From assembly GCF_034676725.1 (NCBI RefSeq), contig NZ_JAUCBR010000004.1, positions 4,306,001 through 4,370,000 on the forward strand: a stretch of 64,000 bases of DNA. Direction: 5' to 3'. Below the pieces are notes generated by a model that was not told the DNA's origin, did not search any database, and saw nothing but the letters and a program-made list of their open reading frames with translations. Each line of letters begins with the position of its first letter. Position 1 is the first letter of the stretch. Both the position numbers and the translations under genes were made by a program. This DNA comes from Denitromonas sp. GTDB lineage: Bacteria; Pseudomonadota; Gammaproteobacteria; Burkholderiales; Rhodocyclaceae. This document shows positions 58,844 to 64,000 of the stretch, one piece after another.

Positions 58844-59197
58844 ATGTCCGACACCATTACCTTGTTCCACAATCCGCGCTGCTCGAAGAGCCGCGCTGCG
58901 CTCAATCTCCTGCAGGAGGCGGGGGCGACGGTTGACGTCGTGCTCTACCTCGAGACGCCGCCCAGCCGCGAGACCCTGGCGCGCGTCACCGGCCAGCTGG
59001 GCATATCTCCCGAGGCCCTCGTCCGCCGGGGCGAGGAGATCTTCAAGACCGACTACCAAGGCAGGACCCTCGATGCCGACGGCTGGCTCGATGCCCTGGC
59101 GACCCACCCGAAACTGATCGAGCGCCCCATTGCCATCCGCGGCGACCGCGCCGTCGTGGGCCGCCCGCCGGAGAAGGTTCTCGAGCTGCTGGACTGA
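58844..59197 (+). CDS. arsC: Glutaredoxin-dependent arsenate reductase (ArsC family)
   Basis: A 117-aa thioredoxin-fold protein. TLFHNPRCSKSRAALNLLQE carries the catalytic cysteine in HNPRCSKSR. YLETPPSRETLARV, RRGEEIFKTDYQ and LIERPIAIRGDRAVVGRPPE match the E. coli plasmid ArsC type. No arsR, arsB or acr3 gene is near, so a role in general redox or other anions (YfgD-like) is possible. It is divergent from dusC with 54 bases between starts. Confidence 0.9.
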   Translation: MSDTITLFHNPRCSKSRAALNLLQEAGATVDVVLYLETPPSRETLARVTGQLGISPEALVRRGEEIFKTDYQGRTLDADGWLDALATHPKLIERPIAIRGDRAVVGRPPEKVLELLD

Positions 59198-59246
59198 GCC
59201 AGGGCCGATTCTACCCCAGCCGATTCACACCAGCGGCGCCACTTGC

Positions 59247-59275
59247 TTGATTTCATGTGAATCATCGGGGATAAT
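59247..59275 (+). promoter_or_regulatory. Predicted sigma-70 promoter of rpmE
   Basis: TTGATT at 59247-59252, a 17-base spacer, GATAAT at 59270-59275. A 7-bp inverted repeat GATTCAC (59222-59228) / GTGAATC (59256-59262) brackets the -35 box. The leader then holds the hairpin GGGCGG (59294-59299) / CCGCCC (59309-59314) before the rpmE ATG. Confidence 0.65.
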
Positions 59276-59339
59276 GCTCGGCTTTACAGCCTAGGGCGGT
59301 CACAATCGCCGCCCGCGAAACCTAAGCGAGACGAACGCC

Positions 59340-59558
59340 ATGAAAGCGGACATCCACCCCAAGTACAACGACGTCACCATCAACTGCAGCTGCGGCAACT
59401 CCTTCGTGACCCGCTCGACCGTGGGCAAGGAAACCATGACCGTTGAAGTGTGCTCCGAGTGCCACCCGTTCTATACCGGTAAGCAGAAGATCGTCGACAC
59501 CGCCGGCCGCGTCGAGCGCTTCCGCCAGAAGTTCGGCAACGTCCAGCGCCTGGGCTGA
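59340..59558 (+). CDS. rpmE: 50S ribosomal protein L31 (zinc-binding type)
   Basis: A 72-aa ribosomal protein. MKADIHPKYNDVTINCSCGN and VEVCSECHPFYTGKQK give the CxC...CxxC zinc ribbon of the type-A (C+) L31. It ends in FRQKFGNVQRLG. It has its own promoter and terminator, so it is probably monocistronic. It may be autoregulated through its leader, as described for L31 in other proteobacteria; the sequence only shows a small hairpin. Confidence 0.97.
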   Translation: MKADIHPKYNDVTINCSCGNSFVTRSTVGKETMTVEVCSECHPFYTGKQKIVDTAGRVERFRQKFGNVQRLG

Positions 59559-59580
59559 TCCGCCCCGGTGTTGCAGAAAA

Positions 59581-59603
59581 AGGCAGCCCCGGCTGCCTTT
59601 TTT
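59581..59603 (+). terminator. Rho-independent terminator after rpmE
   Basis: AGGCAGCC - CC - GGCTGCCT followed by TTTTT, 23 bases after the rpmE stop codon. Confidence 0.92.
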
Positions 59604-59686
59604 GTTGCCTGTCCTGTTGCACCCGCCACGCCAGCGCCCTGACACTGGCGTAAAATCCGCACGCCACCAAGGCCCCACTCGCCCGG

Positions 59687-61276
59687 ATGACGACACGCCA
59701 CGATCCCTTCGCCCCGACACTGCCTCCGCCGCCACCGACCCTGCTGATCTGGCTGCTGATCGCGGTGTACCTGCTGGCCGGGCTGACCGGGCATGACCCC
59801 TGGCGAGGGGACGACGCCCGCCATTTTGGCCCCATCCTGGGCATGGTGCGCGACGGTCACTGGCTGGTCCCGCACCTGGCCGGCGACCCCTTTCTCGATT
59901 TCGGCCCGCTGTACTACTGGGTCGGTGCATCACTGACCACGATCCTCGGCATTGTGCTGCCGCTGCACGATGCCGCACGCCTGGCCAGCGGCCTGCTCGC
60001 CGCGATGGCCATCGCGCTCACGGCCGACGCCACCCGGCGCCTGCATGGCGATCGCGCCCATGCCCCGGCATTGCTGCTGATCATCGCCACGCTCGGGCTC
60101 GTCGTTCACGTCCACGAAACCCAACCCATGCTGGCGGTCATGACGGCGCAGGCCGTCACGCTGTGGGGGATGGCGCGCAGCCTCAAGCCCGGCCTGCGCG
60201 GGGCGCTGGTTGCCGGCCTCGGCGTCGGCCTGGCCTGCCTCGCCAACGGCCTGAGTGCGGTGTTGATGACGGCCCCGCTCCTGCTTCTGCTGCCGACACT
60301 GACGGCCCGCCTCACCGCCGCCCTGACTGCGGTCGGCGTCGCCGCCCTGTGGCTCGTACCGATGGCGATGCAGGCCCCGGATGCGCTCGGCCAGTGGTGG
60401 GCGCAAAGCCTCTCTGCCAGCACGCCACACCTGGCAAAATTCAGCGACACCGCCGAGCTTCTCGGCCTGCTGGGCTGGTTTGTGTGGCCGATGTGGCCCA
60501 TCGCCGGCTGGGCGCTATGGCGTGAACGCCGGCACCTGGGCAGCCGGGCCTGGCAGATTGTCAGCCTGGCGATTGCGCTCGCCTTGCTGGTAACCAGCCT
60601 CACCGGCGGCCTGCGCCCAGCGGGCTTCCTGCCGCTGCTGCTGCCCATGGCGATGGCCGCTGCGGCCGGTGTCACGACGCTGCGCCGGGGCGCAGCAAAT
60701 GCCTTTGACTGGTTCGGCGGCATGACCTTCGCCGCCTTTGCCCTGCTGCTATGGACGGCCTGGAGTGCCATGGTGTTCGACTGGCCGCCGGGGCTGAGCC
60801 GGCATCTGGCCAAGGTGACGCCGAACTTTTCGCTCGAGTCGGTGGCCTGGCCGTCGATCCTCGGCATTCTGCTGTGCCTGGGCTGGGCGACCCTGGTGGC
60901 CAACACCCGGCGCAGCCCCTACCGTGGTGCGCAGAATTCCGCGGCCGGCATGACCATGCTGTGGTGTCTGGCGGTGATCCTGCTGCAACCGTGGTTCGAC
61001 TACAGCAAGAGCCACACCCCGGCGGTCAGCGCCTTGCGCACCGCGCTCGCGGCGCATCCGGCCGAGTGTGTGTCAGGGCTCGGCCTGTCGCCCAGCCTCA
61101 GTGTCAGCCTCGACTATCTGGCGGGTATCCGCCCCCATGCCGTGGCAGACAAGCGCTGCCCGCTGATCCTCATCGTCGGGACGGAGGTCCGCGACATGGG
61201 CGAACCGGTGTGGCGTTTCGAGCGCGGTGGCGGCAACCGCAGGGAAGTGCTCAGCCTGTACGCGCGTACCGACTGA
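59687..61276 (+). CDS. ArnT/PMT-like GT-C glycosyltransferase membrane protein
   Basis: A 529-aa polytopic protein with about 11-13 membrane helices. The first periplasmic loop DPWRGDDARHFGPILGMVRD carries the acidic pair of GT-C (ArnT/PMT_2) enzymes. HETQPMLAVMTAQAVTLWGM and WFVWPMWPIAGWALWRERRH follow the family pattern. A soluble C-terminal part closes it. Such enzymes transfer sugars from polyprenyl phosphate to lipid A or other acceptors; the acceptor is not identifiable. It ends 18 bases from the convergent orn gene. Confidence 0.82.
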   Translation: MTTRHDPFAPTLPPPPPTLLIWLLIAVYLLAGLTGHDPWRGDDARHFGPILGMVRDGHWLVPHLAGDPFLDFGPLYYWVGASLTTILGIVLPLHDAARLASGLLAAMAIALTADATRRLHGDRAHAPALLLIIATLGLVVHVHETQPMLAVMTAQAVTLWGMARSLKPGLRGALVAGLGVGLACLANGLSAVLMTAPLLLLLPTLTARLTAALTAVGVAALWLVPMAMQAPDALGQWWAQSLSASTPHLAKFSDTAELLGLLGWFVWPMWPIAGWALWRERRHLGSRAWQIVSLAIALALLVTSLTGGLRPAGFLPLLLPMAMAAAAGVTTLRRGAANAFDWFGGMTFAAFALLLWTAWSAMVFDWPPGLSRHLAKVTPNFSLESVAWPSILGILLCLGWATLVANTRRSPYRGAQNSAAGMTMLWCLAVILLQPWFDYSKSHTPAVSALRTALAAHPAECVSGLGLSPSLSVSLDYLAGIRPHAVADKRCPLILIVGTEVRDMGEPVWRFERGGGNRREVLSLYARTD

Positions 61277-61294
61277 GCACCGCCGGCGCCCCGC

Positions 61295-61846
61295 TTACCC
61301 GGGCAGACGAAGGAAATTCGCCCGGTAGTGCTTGAGCTCTTCGATCGACTCGTAGATATCCGCCAGGGCCTCGTGCTTGCCCTTTTTCTGCACGCCTTTG
61401 TGCACTTCCGGATGCCAGCGCTTGGCCAGCTCCTTGAGCGTTGACACGTCCAGGTTGCGGTAGTGAAACCACGCTTCGAGCTTGGGCATGTGCCGGGCCA
61501 GGAAGCGACGATCCTGACAGATCGAGTTACCGGCCATCGGCGAGGTCCGCGCCGGCACATGTTCGGCCAGGAAGGCCAGCATCTGTGCTTCGACCGCCGC
61601 CTCGTCCAGCGTCGAGGCCCGCACCCGCGCCGTCAGGCCCGACTGACCATGCGTGCGGGTATTCCACTCATCCATGCCGTCGAGCACCGCGTCGGGCTGA
61701 TGAACCGCCAGCACCGGCGCCTCGGCAACGGTCTCGAGCTGGCTGTTGGTAATGACGATGGCCACCTCGATGATCCGGTCGGTGTCCGGCTCCAGGCCGG
61801 TCATCTCCATGTCGATCCAGATCAGGTGGTTGGGATCCTGTGCCAT
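61295..61846 (-). CDS. orn: Oligoribonuclease
   Basis: 3'-5' exoribonuclease of the DEDDh group that degrades short oligonucleotides, including pGpG from c-di-GMP turnover. The protein has 183 aa. LIWIDMEMTGLEPDTDRIIE carries the first D and E, MAGNSICQDRRFLARHMPKL the middle D, and KGKHEALADIYESIEELKHY the H and last D. The ATG at 61846 begins MAQDPNHLIWID. The frame continues far upstream but over the protease gene, which is on the other strand. Confidence 0.97.
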   Translation of the reverse strand: MAQDPNHLIWIDMEMTGLEPDTDRIIEVAIVITNSQLETVAEAPVLAVHQPDAVLDGMDEWNTRTHGQSGLTARVRASTLDEAAVEAQMLAFLAEHVPARTSPMAGNSICQDRRFLARHMPKLEAWFHYRNLDVSTLKELAKRWHPEVHKGVQKKGKHEALADIYESIEELKHYRANFLRLPG

Positions 61847-61936
61847 AATTTTTTGTCGCAAACCATAAAGCGCGCATTGTGTCATAGTTCGCCTCCCTGC
61901 CGGCGAGGCCGCCACCGTGCCCGACACCGCCCCCGC

Positions 61937-63190
61937 ATGACTGAATCCCTGTTCTCTGCCGTCTTTCTCGCCGCCGTCCTCGCCACCACCGGCTTCAAGC
62001 TCTGGCTGGCGCACCGCCACGGCCGGCACATCCTCGCCCACCGTGGCCAGGTCCCTCGTGCCTTTGCCGAACAGATTCCCCTGAGCGCGCACCAGAAGGC
62101 CGCGGACTACACCCGCGCCCGGCTCCGCCTCGGTGCCGTCGACCTGCTGGTCAATGCGGCATGGATTCTGGCGCTCACCCTTGGCGGTGGACTGCAGTGG
62201 CTGTACGGGCAGTGGACCGGGCTGGCCGATGCCGGCAGCATCGTGCAGGGCACCGCCTTCCTGGCGACACTGACCCTGCTCGGCGCCGTGATCGAACTGC
62301 CGGCCACGCTGTACCGCACCTTCGTCATCGAGGCGCGCTTCGGCTTCAACAAGATGACGCCGGCGCTGTTCGTCTCGGACACCCTGAAAAGCCTTGCGCT
62401 GTCCGCCCTCATCGGCCTGCCGGTGATCGCCGCCGTGCTCTGGTTGATGTCGGCCATGGGCACGCACTGGTGGTGGGCAGTGTGGCTCTTCTGGCTGGTT
62501 TTCAACCTGCTGGTCCTGCTCATCTGGCCGACCTTCATCGCCCCGCTGTTCAATCGCTTCACGCCGCTCGAGGACGAGCGCGTGCGTGGGCGCGTCGATG
62601 CGCTGCTGGCCCGCTGCGGGTTTCGCAGCAACGGCCTGTTCGTGATGGACGGCTCGCGCCGCTCGGCGCACGGCAACGCCTATTTCACCGGCTTCGGCAA
62701 GAGCAAGCGCATCGTTTTCTTCGATACCCTGCTCAACACCCTGGAGCCGCTTGAGGTCGAGGCCGTGCTCGCCCACGAGCTGGGGCACTTCAAGCGGCGC
62801 CATGTCACCAAACGGCTGGTGTTGATGGCCACCGTAATGCTGGCCCTGCTGTGGCTGCTGTCGGCCCTGATGCACGCGCCGTGGTTCTTTGCCGGTCTCG
62901 GCGTCGAAGCACAGAGCACCGCCATGGCGCTGGCCCTGTTCATGATCGCCCTGCCCGTCTTCAGCTTCCCGTTCTCGCCACTGATGAGCGCATGGTCGCG
63001 CAAACACGAGTTCGAGGCCGACAGCTATGCGTCCGAGCAGTCCGACGCTGGCGCGCTGATCAGCGCGCTGGTCAAGCTCTACCGCGACAACGCCAGCACG
63101 CTGACCCCCGACCCGCTGTACTCGCGCATCTACGATTCGCACCCGCCAGCGACGATCCGCATCGCCCACCTGCAGGGAAAACCGCTTTGA
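61937..63190 (+). CDS. Ste24-like M48 integral membrane metalloprotease
   Basis: A 417-aa zinc protease of the CAAX prenyl protease 1 (Ste24) type. It has several membrane helices and the active site VLAHELGHFKRRHVTKRLVL (HExxH). EFEADSYASEQSDAGALISA supplies the third ligand. SAHGNAYFTGFGKSKRIVFF is the conserved strand before the active site. The N-terminal region RGQVPRAFAEQIPLSAHQKA is the peptidase_M48 N domain. Bacteria lack prenylated CAAX proteins, so its job is probably membrane-protein quality control. It is followed by rsgA after 10 bases. Confidence 0.92.
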   Translation: MTESLFSAVFLAAVLATTGFKLWLAHRHGRHILAHRGQVPRAFAEQIPLSAHQKAADYTRARLRLGAVDLLVNAAWILALTLGGGLQWLYGQWTGLADAGSIVQGTAFLATLTLLGAVIELPATLYRTFVIEARFGFNKMTPALFVSDTLKSLALSALIGLPVIAAVLWLMSAMGTHWWWAVWLFWLVFNLLVLLIWPTFIAPLFNRFTPLEDERVRGRVDALLARCGFRSNGLFVMDGSRRSAHGNAYFTGFGKSKRIVFFDTLLNTLEPLEVEAVLAHELGHFKRRHVTKRLVLMATVMLALLWLLSALMHAPWFFAGLGVEAQSTAMALALFMIALPVFSFPFSPLMSAWSRKHEFEADSYASEQSDAGALISALVKLYRDNASTLTPDPLYSRIYDSHPPATIRIAHLQGKPL

Positions 63191-63200
63191 GCACCCCCCA

Positions 63201-64000
63201 ATGAACCACGGCACCATCGTCGCGTCCTTCGGGCGCCAGTTCGAAGTGCTCGACGCCGACGGCACACGCTGGCTGTGCGTCACCCGCGGCAAGCGCATCG
63301 ACTTCGCCTGCGGCGATCGGGTCGAGTTCAAGGCCACCAGCGACGGCCACGGCGTCATCCAGAAGGCGCAGACGCGCGACAGCCTGCTCCACCGCTCCGA
63401 CGCCTTCCGTCAGAAGCTGCTCGCGGCCAACGTGACGCAGATCCTGATTGTCGTCGCCACCGAGCCGAGCTTCAGCGACGAACTCATTTCACGCTGCCTG
63501 TGTGCCGCCGAGCACCAGCACCTCAAGGCCCGCATCCTGCTCAACAAGGCCGATGTCACCGCAGGGCTCGATGACGCCCGGCGGCGTCTGGCGATGTTCA
63601 CCGCGCTCGGCTACGACGTGATCGAACTGTCCGCGCAACAGGACGTCAGCGTCCTCAAGGCGTTGCTGGCCAACGAAACGAGCGTGCTCGTCGGGCAATC
63701 CGGCATGGGCAAGTCGACGCTGACCAACGCACTCGTGCCCGAGGCCAACGCGCCGACCCGGGAGATCTCCGAAGCCCTCGACACGGGCAAGCACACCACC
63801 ACCGCTACCCGCCTGTATGCGCTGCCCGGCGGCGGCGCGCTCATCGACAGCCCGGGGCTGCAGGCCTTCGGCCTCGCCCACCTGTCCGAAGATGACTTGC
63901 TGGCCGGTTTCCGCGAGTTCTCACCCTGTCTCGGACACTGCCGCTTCCGCAACTGCAAGCATGACACCGAGCCCGGCTGCGCCCTGCTCGCAGCGGTCGA
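63201..64000 (+). CDS. rsgA: Ribosome small subunit-dependent GTPase RsgA (runs off the right edge)
   Basis: Circularly permuted GTPase that aids 30S maturation. About 266 residues are present. The N-terminal OB-fold is GTIVASFGRQFEVLDADGTR. LLNKAD is the G4 motif, SVLVGQSGMGKSTLTNALVP the P-loop (G1), HTTTATRLYALPGGGALIDS covers G2 and G3 (DSPG), and CLGHCRFRNCKHDTEPGC is the zinc-binding domain. The ATG follows the protease gene by 10 bases, in the conserved ste24-rsgA-type order with orn on the other side. The C-terminus is outside the window. Confidence 0.95.
   Translation, partial: MNHGTIVASFGRQFEVLDADGTRWLCVTRGKRIDFACGDRVEFKATSDGHGVIQKAQTRDSLLHRSDAFRQKLLAANVTQILIVVATEPSFSDELISRCLCAAEHQHLKARILLNKADVTAGLDDARRRLAMFTALGYDVIELSAQQDVSVLKALLANETSVLVGQSGMGKSTLTNALVPEANAPTREISEALDTGKHTTTATRLYALPGGGALIDSPGLQAFGLAHLSEDDLLAGFREFSPCLGHCRFRNCKHDTEPGCALLAAV

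Noticed and set aside
58844..59197. Arsenic-resistance operon
   Set aside because: Only an arsC-family gene is present; there is no arsR, arsB or acr3 gene around it.
61847..63358. Upstream extension of orn to about 687 aa
   Set aside because: It runs antisense through the Ste24-like protease gene; Orn homologues start at 61846.

Overview
The window is high-GC chromosomal DNA of a betaproteobacterium, most likely of the Rhodocyclales (Azoarcus/Thauera/Zoogloeaceae type). This rests on the gene order leuC-leuD-leuB-asd-fimV-truA-trpF-trpB, trxA next to rho, an AcnB/AcnA pair and a seven-iron FdxA. I see no rRNA, tRNA, CRISPR array, insertion sequence or prophage. Coding density is very high, and no gap between genes exceeds about 275 bases.

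Layout. 1-10149 (minus strand): leucine and aspartate-family biosynthesis (leuC, an entericidin-like lipoprotein, leuD, leuB, asd), then fimV, an EcfT-like membrane protein, truA, trpF and the start of trpB. 10239-13785 (minus): an M48 lipoprotein protease, an MFS permease, a DUF465 protein and aroC. 13863-20402: a TetR repressor divergent from an RND efflux operon, with an AcrR-like palindrome inside the operon promoter. 20450-22621 (minus): ilvB-ilvN behind a valine-rich leader peptide and a terminator hairpin, a classical attenuator. 22696-25458: fadD, a CBS-domain protein and fdxA. 25729-27465: trxA and rho.

27595-44685 is a mosaic of catabolic modules, four of them paired with a LysR regulator: glycerate kinase and an MFS exporter; beta-alanine:pyruvate aminotransferase with malonate-semialdehyde dehydrogenase; DoxX, glutathione transferase and a two-domain tautomerase, followed by an aldehyde dehydrogenase; and an aspartate/glutamate module (dicarboxylate/amino-acid symporter, a fused double Asp/Glu racemase, a LysR regulator with a perfect LysR box, and aspartase). 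That last module could import acidic amino acids, interconvert their D and L forms and release fumarate. It feeds directly towards the TCA genes that follow, acnB and acnA (44915-50449).

50492-64000 holds housekeeping and small accessory genes: ychJ, a DUF6394 membrane protein translationally coupled to a two-RCK potassium channel, a lone response regulator, an Ap4A phosphorylase-like enzyme, ykgJ, an orphan amino-acid binding protein, a YecA-type protein, a TrmB-like methyltransferase beside dusC, arsC, rpmE, a GT-C glycosyltransferase, orn, a Ste24-like protease and the start of rsgA.

Five conserved genes (fimV, leuC, the efflux adaptor, rho, acnB) are each broken by one extra base. Four of the five insertions add a T inside what would otherwise be GTCGAC or GTCTAC, and the fifth is in a run of nine C. 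Removing one base gives the expected full-length protein in every case. I read these mainly as systematic sequencing or consensus errors, possibly tied to a modified-base motif, and annotate the genes across the break.
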